A stretch of 35,832 nucleotides of DNA from an uncultured Lachnospiraceae bacterium (GCA_946531495.1 CAMNAQ010000005.1:1-35832); one strand, 5' to 3'. Positions 7,593 through 16,034 are shown, counted from the stretch's first letter. Translations and numbers: made by a program. The notes: a model not told the origin generated them from the letters alone.

Positions 7593-8641
7593 GCTTTCAC
7601 CTCCGCCTCTTCTTCGGGTGACAGCGGTGTCACAAAATCATCAGCGTAAGGATTCCATATGCCGGAGCCGTCTTCGAGAACATATTTCTCAAGGAATGTG
7701 CCCCGGCTATCCTTTAGATATTTCAGAGCCTCATCCATCGAATCAAAGAGCATCGTGCTCTGTCCTACCATTATATCCCCGTACGTTTCAATATCGCGGT
7801 TCTCATCATACCAGCTTTCAAAACAGATGACTGCGAAGAAGACGTCACAGGGTTTTCCTTTTCTGTCAGCATAGTTATCAAGAGAACTTTTTGAGCACTT
7901 GCTCCTTCCGGTTATGTAGAGTCCTGCGCCGGTTACCTCATCGAATCCGAGGGGGATATACGCATCGGTTGCATATTCACCGGATGACATAACACCGGAA
8001 TAGAGTCTTTCACAATATTCACGGTATTTTCCGTCAAAGAGTCTGCCGCTCTCTTTACCGAATCTGCTCACATTCTTAACCCGGACAGCACCAATGAACT
8101 CCGTATACTCACTCAGCAGTCTTATGTCATCACCATAGAGACTGTCCGCATCACCCGAGTCCTTCAGGAAGTCATTGATGTTACGGAAGATCAGTTTATC
8201 CTTATACTCACGAAGTCTGGAATCATCTGCGAAGATGGCATCCGCTGCGATCTTCTTATTCTTCGAATCCTCAATAACCTTATCAGTCCAATTTCTTATG
8301 GTACCTGATGATCTTTTGTCATTATCATACAGAGCATAGAGCATTGACAGTGCCTTCAGATGGGACACTTTGCCCGATGCATAAGCAATGGAAAGCGCCT
8401 CCACCATTTGGTACTGATTGGTCCTTCCGAACCTGCCGCATGCAGCAGCAGCGACATCCTCTGCAAGCACCACTGCTCTTTCATCATTGACGCTTTTCAG
8501 ATAGCGGTAGATGAAGCTTTCGTGTCTGGGGTCATCAGAATAAGCACATGCCGAAACAGGCTGCTTAAGTTCCCAGTCTTCTTTAATTGTGGAATAGAGA
8601 TCACGGTAATTTCTGATCTCCCTGTTTCCACCTATTATCAT
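7529..8641 (-). CDS. hypothetical protein, last gene of the ClpP block (370 aa)
   Basis: Not recognised. The protein is soluble and mixed alpha/beta, with a helical N-terminal half rich in Lys/Asp and a C-terminal half with beta-rich segments (DVFFAVICFESWYDENRD) and an acidic helical tail (SPEEEAEVKAYDEREKKE). Its ATG overlaps the preceding stop (ATGA at 8641-8638) and GAGGG lies eight bases upstream, so it is translationally coupled to the 367-aa gene. It ends inside a convergent plus-strand gene, and no terminator is visible after it. By position it belongs to the clpP/coupling-ATPase operon. A structural or adaptor role is possible but unsupported. Confidence 0.6.
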   Translation of the reverse strand: MIIGGNREIRNYRDLYSTIKEDWELKQPVSACAYSDDPRHESFIYRYLKSVNDERAVVLAEDVAAAACGRFGRTNQYQMVEALSIAYASGKVSHLKALSMLYALYDNDKRSSGTIRNWTDKVIEDSKNKKIAADAIFADDSRLREYKDKLIFRNINDFLKDSGDADSLYGDDIRLLSEYTEFIGAVRVKNVSRFGKESGRLFDGKYREYCERLYSGVMSSGEYATDAYIPLGFDEVTGAGLYITGRSKCSKSSLDNYADRKGKPCDVFFAVICFESWYDENRDIETYGDIMVGQSTMLFDSMDEALKYLKDSRGTFLEKYVLEDGSGIWNPYADDFVTPLSPEEEAEVKAYDEREKKEITRLSSSRSSLK

Positions 8642-9741
8642 TTAAGGACCCTCGCACGGAAAACAGCAGACTTTATAGATGCCTCTGCAGAATTGATTGC
8701 CTTGTTCACGAGTCCGTAATTCTTATCAATGGAATATGCGCTGATTCCACTCTCATACAGGAATGCATCAACAAGATGAGTCATATCCTCTTTCATGCGT
8801 GAGAGATCGGCCTTGAAGAAATACTTACGGAAATTCTTATACTCCTGTTCGAACCTTTCCTTATCTCCTATATGCGAACACCATTTGGTAATGGTGCCCA
8901 TCGCAACCTCGAACCTGTGTTGGTCTTCTTTCTCCTGTTCCTCCATTATCTGAAGCATGATCTCAGGATCAGGTTCATTTTCTTCCTCATACAAAAGCTG
9001 TGACTCACTGTCAGGATTGTATCCGAGGTAGTCATCGCTTTCTGAAATCTCATCCTCCATGCGGATCCTGCTCACATGCTCTTCCTCTTCAGCTTCAGCC
9101 TGCTCTTCAGCCTCTGCTTTTTCGACATCAATCTGTGTCAGCAGGTCCATTCCGGGACGTCTTCTGTTGTAGCCCCATTCGAAGGAAGGTGCGAGTTTCT
9201 TATATATACTCTTCTCCCTGTTTGTGTATATCTCATTCAGTTCCTTATCCATAAGGCATCTGTATGAATGAGCCATATAGAACAGGATATCCCTCTGGGT
9301 ATCATCCTCATCTTCCCACGAATGATTCTCATACCATATGAATTCATAGGGATCCTGAAGTACAGGATCTATGTCAGTAAGTTCAATTATGTCCTCGAAC
9401 TTTCTCGCATATCCATACTCAGGAGCAAGCCATTCCGTATAGACATCGGGGCTGACAAGGACACAGTACAGATATGATCTGTACCACTCCCTCTGGTCCT
9501 TTGACAGTTTCTTCTCTCTGCATGTATCAATATATCTGTCCAGAGCATCAAGCATATCCGTGATGACAGAATCGATCCTTTCGGACTCTATCACGCCCTT
9601 TTTATTCTCAATGAACGGATAGACGAATTCAAAATAACCGCTCATTATTCGTCTGATGCGATCGAATTCCGTCTCCAGATTATGCTTTCTGAATTCGACG
9701 ATATTTATAGCGTTTTTGTCGTATTTTCTTGTATTTTTCAT
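8638..9741 (-). CDS. hypothetical acidic protein of the ClpP block (367 aa)
   Basis: Not recognised. Two helical halves are joined by a very acidic low-complexity linker around residues 205-260 (AEAEEQAEAEEEE and later EEENEPDPE). The N-terminal part contains aromatic-rich helices (WYRSYLYCVL, FIWYENHSW). The C-terminal part is helical and basic. No membrane segment or catalytic motif is seen. The start ATG has GGAGGG nine bases upstream and lies 21 bases after the 238-aa gene; its stop overlaps the next start. Such an acidic linker is typical of scaffold or adaptor proteins, but this is only inference. Confidence 0.6.
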   Translation of the reverse strand: MKNTRKYDKNAINIVEFRKHNLETEFDRIRRIMSGYFEFVYPFIENKKGVIESERIDSVITDMLDALDRYIDTCREKKLSKDQREWYRSYLYCVLVSPDVYTEWLAPEYGYARKFEDIIELTDIDPVLQDPYEFIWYENHSWEDEDDTQRDILFYMAHSYRCLMDKELNEIYTNREKSIYKKLAPSFEWGYNRRRPGMDLLTQIDVEKAEAEEQAEAEEEEHVSRIRMEDEISESDDYLGYNPDSESQLLYEEENEPDPEIMLQIMEEQEKEDQHRFEVAMGTITKWCSHIGDKERFEQEYKNFRKYFFKADLSRMKEDMTHLVDAFLYESGISAYSIDKNYGLVNKAINSAEASIKSAVFRARVLK

Positions 9742-9762
9742 GGAAATAACCCTCCGAAAAAA

Positions 9763-10479
9763 CTACACCTGTATTGTAACACGCGGAAACGCCTGTTTAC
9801 CATCGACATTCATCTTCATCATAAGAGGCACTTCGACCATAAGGATCCAGACCCAGCAGCATGCAATGTTTCCGATCATCTCCATTCCGTATTCCCCGTA
9901 TTTCCTTCGGAATGCTTTTTCAATTCCCTTTGGTATATCATCTCTTGTCGGCACTACGATCTCCACAAACCTTCTGCTGAGGCGATACTCATCCTCCCTG
10001 TCTTCCACGACACTCTTGTATGAAGTCTTCAGCACATCACCTATGGTCGGCACAACTCCATTATCTCTTTCCCAGGTCATGGCATCGAGCATGAACCATC
10101 TGTCATATCCTTCCTCTGCACCGGCCGCTTTCATATATTCATCCACAGGCAGATCCAGGAAAGCTTTCATATGCTTACTGATATGAGAAAATGTCAGGGT
10201 CAGGATCGTATCAGCCGGTATATACATGGTGTCGATCGTCTTTTCATATATGCGCTCAACAGCTTCTCCATATGTATGTTCACCGCTTCTCATGCCTGCA
10301 AGTCTTTTGAAATCCGCAACAGTCTGATCCAGGAAGAATCTGTCACCGTCACCCGGATCTATGACCTTATCAAGATCAAGCGAAAATAATTCATCAACTG
10401 TTTTTCGTATGTAGGCAGGGGAATATCCCCTGCCGGACTGTATCTTCTTAAGTCTTTCTTCGAATTTTGTAGTTGCCAT
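9763..10479 (-). CDS. hypothetical protein of the ClpP block (238 aa)
   Basis: Not recognised. Mainly helical, with a basic N-terminus, a middle part containing DTMYIPADTILTLTF and a hydrophobic stretch near the C-terminus (about 200-218, IGNIACCWVWILMVEVPLMM) followed by a short beta-like end. That stretch could be a buried core or a membrane-contacting helix; it is on the short side for a clear transmembrane segment. GGAGG lies five bases before ATG. The gene starts 15 bases after the coupling-ATPase stop, within the same transcription unit as clpP. Confidence 0.6.
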   Translation of the reverse strand: MATTKFEERLKKIQSGRGYSPAYIRKTVDELFSLDLDKVIDPGDGDRFFLDQTVADFKRLAGMRSGEHTYGEAVERIYEKTIDTMYIPADTILTLTFSHISKHMKAFLDLPVDEYMKAAGAEEGYDRWFMLDAMTWERDNGVVPTIGDVLKTSYKSVVEDREDEYRLSRRFVEIVVPTRDDIPKGIEKAFRRKYGEYGMEMIGNIACCWVWILMVEVPLMMKMNVDGKQAFPRVTIQV

Positions 10480-10494
10480 ATCCGCCTCCTGTTA

Positions 10495-11820
10495 TCATTC
10501 CTTCAAAAGGATATCCATTGAATAAGGTTCAACAACATCACAGAGCCTGGGCTTTCCGCCTCTTTCCACGATCCATGCCTTACCGAGTTCAAGGTTCTTG
10601 ACGCTCTCAGGAAGGCATCCGGCTATGTCCGCAACATAATCTGCTGTTTCTGCATCATCCTGTCCGCCTATGAATATCTTGTGATCACAGTTGGACATTA
10701 TCGTTCTCGCATGTGCCTTCTTGTACATCCCTTCAAGCTGTGAGAGGTCCTGAAGTATTATGCTGGTGCTTATCTGTCTGGATCTGATGGTGGAGATGAT
10801 CTTATCGAAGTCAGGGATGAATACGTTATTGGCAAAGTCATCGAGGACTATCCTGACCGGGACCTCAAGTTTGCCGTCCTCATGCGAATCCGCTTCGTTC
10901 ATCAGAGTCTGGAAAAGCTGAGTGTAGAAGATATTGACCATCATGTCCATGGACCTTCTGTTATCGCTGACATTGACGAACACCACAGTCCTTTCTCTGC
11001 CGATATCGGCAAGTCTGATATCGCTCGCATGCTTTGTGAACGGTTCCATCTCATCGAAGGAGAGAATCTCGATTGAGTTGGATACGAACTGCTCTATCGA
11101 GGACCAGGTTTTCTCGCTGGTGAAGATTCCTTTGTATTTCCTGTATGAGCGGTATGCAAAGGAATGGGGATGCTCTTTTCCGAGGAGTTCGAAGAATGAT
11201 ACGCCTGGCCAGTTGCGGTCACGGTTTCCTTCAAAGCACTCTTCGGACAGCTGCTCATATGCACTGATCACCGAATCCATGTTGCGGTCTTCCTCGTCAG
11301 CAGTTTCGAGAACATACGCCATCAGGCTGAGCAGTACGCTCCTTGCGGACAATTCCCAGAAAGGTTCATCATCCTGTCCGTCAGGGATAAGAAGCCTGGC
11401 GATTTCTCTGAGGTCCTGCTGGCTGTATTTTTTTTTCTTAACCTTTTTGCCCTCTTCATCTATGGCCTCGGTCTCATACCATCTGACCTCATCGAGGATA
11501 TTGTAATGAGCAGATCTTTCCGGATGGACGAAGTCGATGCAGACCACCTTAAAGCCCTTCTTTCTGAGGTAATCTCCGTATTTCTTCACCAGAAGTCCCT
11601 TGGTATCTGCGACCACCATGCTGTTCATCAGCCTGATGAGGTTGGGGGTAACATAGCTGCCCGTCTTACCGGCTCCGGATCCTCCGACGATCAGGTCATT
11701 GCCGTTGAGTCTGCTTTTGAAGGAATCCTCGGACACCTCACAGCCCTTGGCAAGAATACGGGTTCCGTACTCTCTGTCAGACATTACATTTGCTGCTTCG
11801 ATCTTGTTTTTCTTCTGCAT
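10495..11820 (-). CDS. VirD4/TraG-like coupling ATPase without membrane domain (441 aa)
   Basis: A RecA/FtsK-fold ATPase of the type IV coupling-protein family, which in conjugation pumps DNA or protein substrates. Walker A GGSGAGKT (46-53) is followed by a VVADTKG segment. Walker B is VLDDFANN (Asp327-Asp328, where the family usually has DE), followed by the diagnostic IRSRQISTSIILQDLSQL part and a CDHKIFIGGQDDAETADYV region. The N-terminal transmembrane helices and large all-alpha domain insertion of VirD4 are absent or reduced. ATG 11820 is chosen because GGAGG stands seven bases upstream; ATG 11826 is too close to it, although it overlaps the clpP stop as ATGA. No relaxase, VirB4 or other secretion genes are near, so a role outside conjugation is likely. 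Confidence 0.85.
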   Translation of the reverse strand: MQKKNKIEAANVMSDREYGTRILAKGCEVSEDSFKSRLNGNDLIVGGSGAGKTGSYVTPNLIRLMNSMVVADTKGLLVKKYGDYLRKKGFKVVCIDFVHPERSAHYNILDEVRWYETEAIDEEGKKVKKKKYSQQDLREIARLLIPDGQDDEPFWELSARSVLLSLMAYVLETADEEDRNMDSVISAYEQLSEECFEGNRDRNWPGVSFFELLGKEHPHSFAYRSYRKYKGIFTSEKTWSSIEQFVSNSIEILSFDEMEPFTKHASDIRLADIGRERTVVFVNVSDNRRSMDMMVNIFYTQLFQTLMNEADSHEDGKLEVPVRIVLDDFANNVFIPDFDKIISTIRSRQISTSIILQDLSQLEGMYKKAHARTIMSNCDHKIFIGGQDDAETADYVADIAGCLPESVKNLELGKAWIVERGGKPRLCDVVEPYSMDILLKE

Positions 11821-11822
11821 GA

Positions 11823-12401
11823 TCATCCCTCCATTAATCCTGTTGCGAGGCCGAAGGTGATAGCTTCTTCGGCAGTGAAATAGGTATCGTGTGCTGTTAC
11901 TTTGTAGATCTCCTTAAGTGACTTGCCGGTGCGTTCGGAAATGATGCTTGCCAGCGACTCCCTGCATCTGTTCAGATCATCGAGCTGTGCCTGAATCTCC
12001 TGTGACTTCATCCCTCCGATATCGTGATTTCCACCGAAGGCAGGATCGTGTATCATGATTTTGCCGTGAGCCATCATTTCTCTCCTGCCTCCTCCGAGGA
12101 ATATGATGGCACCCATGCTCGCACAGGTTCCGACGCATACAGTTCTGATAGGGGACTTAATGAGCTTCATAAGATCGTAGACAGCGAGTCCGTCCTGAAC
12201 ATTACCTCCAGGGCTGTTGATATAGAGTGTGATTTCATCATTGGAGTCCAGGCTGTCCAGATACATGAGTTTGACGATCAGTTCTGCGCATGAATTGTGG
12301 TTCACATCATCTGTAAGAAAGATCATTCTTTTCCTGAGAAGTTCGTCCTCGATCGGAACAGGCTGAATTCCTCTGGATGATTCGAGTATTACATTTGCCA
12401 T
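11823..12401 (-). CDS. clpP: ClpP-type serine peptidase, accessory copy
   Basis: A 192-aa ClpP, the usual length, forming in the family a 14-mer chamber that degrades proteins fed by AAA+ unfoldases. The triad is intact: Ser95 in GTCASMGA, His118 in IMIHDP and Asp172 in HDTYFTAEEA. The segment INSPGG (61-66) is standard; changes from housekeeping ClpP include CAS for AAS and HDP for HQP. The chromosomal clpP normally neighbours tig or clpX; here it heads an operon with a coupling ATPase and three unknown genes, so this is an accessory paralogue. AGGAGG lies just upstream of the ATG. Likely partners are the ClpX-like protein at 15015-16034 and perhaps other AAA+ proteins of the island. Confidence 0.93.
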   Translation of the reverse strand: MANVILESSRGIQPVPIEDELLRKRMIFLTDDVNHNSCAELIVKLMYLDSLDSNDEITLYINSPGGNVQDGLAVYDLMKLIKSPIRTVCVGTCASMGAIIFLGGGRREMMAHGKIMIHDPAFGGNHDIGGMKSQEIQAQLDDLNRCRESLASIISERTGKSLKEIYKVTAHDTYFTAEEAITFGLATGLMEG

Positions 12402-12435
12402 TGCTTTCCTCCTTATAAACTGTTGTTAACGGTTT

Positions 12436-12461
12436 CCGCAGTGGCCCGTTTTCGGGTGCGG
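12436..12461 (-). promoter_or_regulatory. nested stem-loop in the clpP leader, next to a possible -10 box
   Basis: Outer arms CCGCA (12436-12440) / TGCGG (12457-12461) enclose CCCG-TTTT-CGGG (12445-12456). On the minus strand it directly follows a TAAGAT that may be a -10 box (12471-12466); the -35 is weak. The clpP mRNA would then start with this hairpin. Confidence 0.4.
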
Positions 12462-12482
12462 ATCAATCTTACTACGAACGCA

Positions 12483-12513
12483 AAAACACGACGCTGAATT
12501 GGCGTCGTGTTTT
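12483..12513 (-). terminator. intrinsic terminator between the 640-aa gene and clpP
   Basis: A 12-bp perfect stem (12483-12494 with 12502-12513; core ACACGACGC / GCGTCGTGT), seven-base loop, A-run on one side and T-run on the other. It lies 52 bases after the 640-aa gene's stop and ends block B before clpP. Confidence 0.85.
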
Positions 12514-12564
12514 CCAAATTCCCCTTCGGGGTAAGTATGCTGTTTTATCTGCGGATATTCAGGA

Positions 12565-14487
12565 TCATCTTCCACCTGTTATGGTAGACAGGTGTCCCGG
12601 CATATACCCGATGAATGTCTTCTTCAGATCCCTGTCGTAATAATAGTAGATCCTGATCAGGCCTTCCTCGTCCCTTGCACCTACACCTCTCTTGAGGTGC
12701 TTGTCGAGTATAACCGCATCCTTGCGCTTCTTTTCGTCCACAATTCCCTTAGCGATTGCATCATTATAGTAGGATGAGATATTGATGGTGTACTGATCCT
12801 TGTACTTGCTGGTAGCATCACCGACAGGAGCCATTTCTACTCCTGACAGGATGGTTCTGTATTCCTCCTGCAGTTTCTCCCAGTCCTTCTGGTCAATTTC
12901 CTCGCTGTTTACATATCTCGTATATCCTGCGAGATAATGGATCATGTAGTACAGATTGTGGTACGAATCCGAATCAACCCTCCAGGTACAGTCCGAAAGG
13001 CTCCTCTTAGCCTTTTCATGTACGATCAGGCAGTCCGAATAATACTCCTCGATCCAGCTGAGTATATCATCAGCAGAATTTGTGATTGGCATATCAAAAA
13101 GAGCCTCATGACGATCATAGAACTGTTTGAATGTGGAGCCGCCGCTTCTTTTCTTAAGTTCTGCATTTTCTTTTTCGAGTTCATCACATCTCTTTTGGAA
13201 GACGTCGCTGCTCTTATCGTCATGGCTGTTCTCCAGGCTTTCGATGCGCCTGGAAAGTTTTCCGTTCTCGTCCTCGAGCTTCTTTATTTTCTCATTCAGA
13301 TCTTCTATATCGAGCTGACATTCATGCCAGTCTTCATCGCGCAGGATCTCGCAGAACTTAAGATCCCTCTTGGTTTCCTCCAGTTCTTCCCTGCACTGTG
13401 CCAGGGCGCTCCTGAGATCTTCGATGGTAGCGGCATCGCCCGTAAGTCTGTTTATTTTTTCCTGGAAGAAGACATCCCTGAAGAAGATATCACTATCGTA
13501 TCTTATATCGCATCTGCGGAGTTCCAGATCCCTGTCCTCAGAGAATGTTCCGCAGAAGTAATTCCTCTCACTATCAAACGCAAACTTTTCGGCATACTCT
13601 TCTCTGGTGAAATACATGGGAGTCTGACCTAAAAACGCAACCTCACCCTGAAGAATATGATCCATGTACTCCTTGCCATGTTCTGCAAGAAGCTTTCTGA
13701 CGCTTTTCTGAACCTGAATAACGTGACAGAATCCGACACTCGAGTACGCAATCCTGTCGATTATATCATCGCGCTCCGTGGTGGCTATCAGTTCTGCTGC
13801 TTCATCCTCTGATATCAGCAGCACTGGGAGCTTTCTGTTTTCATTAAAGAGAAGGCCCTTTCTGAATTCCTCGCAGGCCATATCGCTCTTTCCATTTACT
13901 TCTATTGCATATCTGCCAAAAGCATAAGCCTTATCGATGCCATGTTCGGTTACGGCAAGTTCATCATCCCATATGGCATCCCTTACAAACTGCGGACGAT
14001 AACCGGGGATGTACATGTCATTGCCGGTATCGTAACCTGCAGTACATTTGATTGCCATGACCACATGATCATCCTCGGGATATACCGCTATCGCAGTACG
14101 GAATGTGGAATCACGTCCCTCGCTGATGGCAATCTCGCTGAGTTCCATGGCCCATTTAGATTCTTTCTCATAATAGGCCAGATGAGGGTGCATTACATTG
14201 TCAGCGCCTATGCCGTTTGTTTTGGTAAGATCGTATGAATCGTACACTTCCGGTGCAAGGATCTTGTTGCTTTTCTTTATGACCGGTACATCCGTTATCT
14301 GCGCCAGGAATTCATCATTGGAACAGCCTGTCTTTTCACCTTCAAGCTTGTTCTTAAGCCATCCGAGGACATAGAATACCAGCTTCTTCTGACAGTGCGT
14401 AACGCTTAAACCTTCCGAAGGATATACGTCCAGAATTGATCTGTAAATGTCTTCATTTTTCTGTAATCTGAGTTTTCTCGGCTGCAT
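12565..14487 (-). CDS. hypothetical coiled-coil protein of the ClpX-like block (640 aa)
   Basis: Not recognised. Three parts are visible: an N-terminal alpha/beta part (1-350) containing YDTGNDMYIPGYRPQFVRDA and a RYAIEVNGK segment; a coiled coil (about 355-445) with heptad-like Leu/Ile spacing (LRSALAQCREELEETKRDL, later LEDENGKLSRRIESLE); and a C-terminal helical domain (450-640) ending in a basic beta segment. AGGAGG lies seven bases before the ATG. The architecture fits a substrate sensor or adaptor that oligomerises through the coil, but no function can be assigned. It follows the small 110-aa gene by 100 bases, with its own possible promoter, and ends at a strong terminator. Confidence 0.65.
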   Translation of the reverse strand: MQPRKLRLQKNEDIYRSILDVYPSEGLSVTHCQKKLVFYVLGWLKNKLEGEKTGCSNDEFLAQITDVPVIKKSNKILAPEVYDSYDLTKTNGIGADNVMHPHLAYYEKESKWAMELSEIAISEGRDSTFRTAIAVYPEDDHVVMAIKCTAGYDTGNDMYIPGYRPQFVRDAIWDDELAVTEHGIDKAYAFGRYAIEVNGKSDMACEEFRKGLLFNENRKLPVLLISEDEAAELIATTERDDIIDRIAYSSVGFCHVIQVQKSVRKLLAEHGKEYMDHILQGEVAFLGQTPMYFTREEYAEKFAFDSERNYFCGTFSEDRDLELRRCDIRYDSDIFFRDVFFQEKINRLTGDAATIEDLRSALAQCREELEETKRDLKFCEILRDEDWHECQLDIEDLNEKIKKLEDENGKLSRRIESLENSHDDKSSDVFQKRCDELEKENAELKKRSGGSTFKQFYDRHEALFDMPITNSADDILSWIEEYYSDCLIVHEKAKRSLSDCTWRVDSDSYHNLYYMIHYLAGYTRYVNSEEIDQKDWEKLQEEYRTILSGVEMAPVGDATSKYKDQYTINISSYYNDAIAKGIVDEKKRKDAVILDKHLKRGVGARDEEGLIRIYYYYDRDLKKTFIGYMPGHLSTITGGR

Positions 14488-14510
14488 GATCCATCCTCCT
14501 GTAGCATAAG

Positions 14511-14553
14511 GTTCTGTTCATAAATTTTCTGAGCAGAACTATTATTAATTGTA
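14511..14553 (-). promoter_or_regulatory. extended -10 promoter and 5' stem-loop before the 640-aa gene
   Basis: On the minus strand TGC-TACAAT (14556-14548) is an extended -10 box with a poor -35. It is followed by a 10-bp stem (14511-14520 with 14530-14539, one wobble pair; GTTCTG/CAGAAC arms) and a nine-base loop, placed at the predicted transcript start. The leader then runs to AGGAGG. No T-run follows, so this is not a terminator. Confidence 0.4.
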
Positions 14554-14587
14554 GCATTTTTTCGGGATTTTTACGAACAAAGCTACT

Positions 14588-14917
14588 TCACGATATGTAT
14601 GTTTCGCTGTCCTTCAACTTCAGATCAACGATCTCCTGCATGGCTCTTGCAAGGAGCATCAGGACATTCATACTGTACTGATCGTCCCACAGCTCGGACA
14701 GGATATTCGCAACTTCCGCTTCGGCAGCAACAGCTTTTTCGGGGATACCATCAAATTCTCCGGCATTCATCTTAAGTGTAAAGCTTACTGTGGGATTCTT
14801 GATGTTCAGGTTGTTCATAACCACTTCCCTGAGCCTGGGCACATCGCTTTCGTGATCAGGCTGGATGTGGATGTGGGTTCCAAGGTAGCTGTTCTTTTTG
14901 TATTCAAGATGCATCAT
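14588..14917 (-). CDS. hypothetical small protein (109 aa) behind the ClpX-like gene
   Basis: Not recognised. It begins with two methionines and a beta-like stretch (LGTHIHIQPDH), continues with a helix (VPRLREVVMNNL), a strand (TVSFTLKM) and ends in a long helix (YSMNVLMLLARAMQEIVDLKL). The start ATG 14917 is chosen because GGAGG lies eight bases upstream; an ATG two codons earlier is only two bases from it. It lies 97 bases after the ClpX-like gene on the same strand. A ClpX-adaptor or antitoxin-like partner would fit its size and place, but nothing in the sequence proves this. Confidence 0.55.
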   Translation of the reverse strand: MMHLEYKKNSYLGTHIHIQPDHESDVPRLREVVMNNLNIKNPTVSFTLKMNAGEFDGIPEKAVAAEAEVANILSELWDDQYSMNVLMLLARAMQEIVDLKLKDSETYIS

Positions 14918-15014
14918 GAGCATGTCCTCCTTTAAAGGGTAGTGTTAGTTGTTGAGTTGCATTGGTTCTCTGAATCAGGCTGTCGGACGATGGTGGCAAG
15001 TCATATGGTCACGT

Positions 15015-16034
15015 TCAGGCAATCTCGAATGTCTTGAGGCGGCTGTCGCTCCACATCATGTCATAGATATATTCGCGGATGGAATTTTTCATACCGCGGA
15101 TACCGAGACCGCTTGAGTAGGCCTTATGAGCAATTTCATCACAGCGCTCACTGCTGATGATTATCGGCATTCCGAACTCTTCCTCAAGTTCATGCACAGG
15201 GCCCTTTACATGATCATCAAGGATCTTGCGGAAAGCTTCTTCAGAGAAAGGATTAAGGTTCACAAGTCTGTGGATCCTGCCGCAGAGTTCGTTGATGCAG
15301 CCTGCCTCGTGGATGTCTTCCATCGTAAGTTCCCTGTCATAGGACTTAGCCTTGGAAAGGCTCGAACCAAAGCCGAGCATGGGACCGGATTCATTTTCAG
15401 CAATCTGTCCTGCCGTTTTCTCGAATGCACCTGCGAACATGAAGCTGATTCCCGAGGTATCGATGGTAGAGAATCTTCTGTCTATATCGGAATCAGGAAC
15501 CCTGAGTTCTCCGCCGTGGATGACCGTGAGGAATTCTGCCTGCACGGTTTCACTGACATTCTCCCGACCGCTGTTTATCTTCGGGGAGAAGAGCTTGTCA
15601 CACTCGTCAAGGAAGATGATGGGCTGAATGCGACCGGAATTCCTGTCAGGAACAGGCACATCGGAAAAGAGTGTTGAGACCTTCTTTCCTCCGGACCAGC
15701 CATCACAGGTGACATTGGAAACATCCCTGATATATACAAGTTCGGGGAACATATCCTTCAGCTTCTCAGCGATGAAGGACTTACCGGAACCGGTGGGGCC
15801 TGCGAGCATTCCGACAAAGCGGTGACCGTGAAGATGCTGATATACCATCATTGCAACTTTCTTGCATGCATCATCCTGATCGATAACAGCCTTCAGAAGC
15901 TCATCCCTGATCTGCACAGGGGTAAGAGCAAGATAGTTATGAGAGCCTGATACCGTAGAGCGGGAAGAAATCCTGTAATCATCGGAATACCAGGGGACAT
16001 ATCTCTGAACGACATGAATGTTGTTATTTTCCAT
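15015..16034 (-). CDS. ClpX-like AAA+ unfoldase with LGF loop (339 aa)
   Basis: An AAA+ protein clearly related to ClpX but without its N-terminal zinc domain. Walker A is GPTGSGKS (79-86), the pore-loop position reads GWSG (112-115) instead of GYVG, and Walker B is IIFLDECDK (139-147). A segment MLGFGSS (219-225) sits where ClpX carries its IGF loop, which docks on ClpP. The arginine-finger region reads CGRIHRL (ClpX: IGRLP), and sensor 2 is GIRGMKNSI (310-318; ClpX GARGLRS). ATG 16034 has GGAGG seven bases upstream, so the longer frame to 16052 is rejected. It should unfold proteins and feed ClpP, most likely the ClpP encoded at 11823-12401. It heads block B and is preceded by a highly folded leader. 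Confidence 0.88.
   Translation of the reverse strand: MENNNIHVVQRYVPWYSDDYRISSRSTVSGSHNYLALTPVQIRDELLKAVIDQDDACKKVAMMVYQHLHGHRFVGMLAGPTGSGKSFIAEKLKDMFPELVYIRDVSNVTCDGWSGGKKVSTLFSDVPVPDRNSGRIQPIIFLDECDKLFSPKINSGRENVSETVQAEFLTVIHGGELRVPDSDIDRRFSTIDTSGISFMFAGAFEKTAGQIAENESGPMLGFGSSLSKAKSYDRELTMEDIHEAGCINELCGRIHRLVNLNPFSEEAFRKILDDHVKGPVHELEEEFGMPIIISSERCDEIAHKAYSSGLGIRGMKNSIREYIYDMMWSDSRLKTFEIA

Noticed and set aside
11820-12401. Treating this ClpP as the housekeeping copy
   Set aside because: The context (no tig, standard clpX or lon) and unusual residues around the triad point to an accessory paralogue, although the window alone cannot show that another clpP exists.
12475-12515. Possible CRISPR repeat because of the clean palindrome
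   Set aside because: It occurs once, without spacers, and has the T-run of a terminator.
12937-13632. A 231-codon hydrophobic plus-strand frame
   Set aside because: It is the reverse reading of the coiled-coil gene, whose Glu/Lys-rich codons give Phe/Leu-rich antisense; no start signal supports it.
10495-16034. Reading the region as a conjugative element or ICE because of the VirD4-like gene
   Set aside because: No relaxase, VirB4, integrase, excisionase or attachment repeats are visible in the window, and the ATPase lacks the membrane part.
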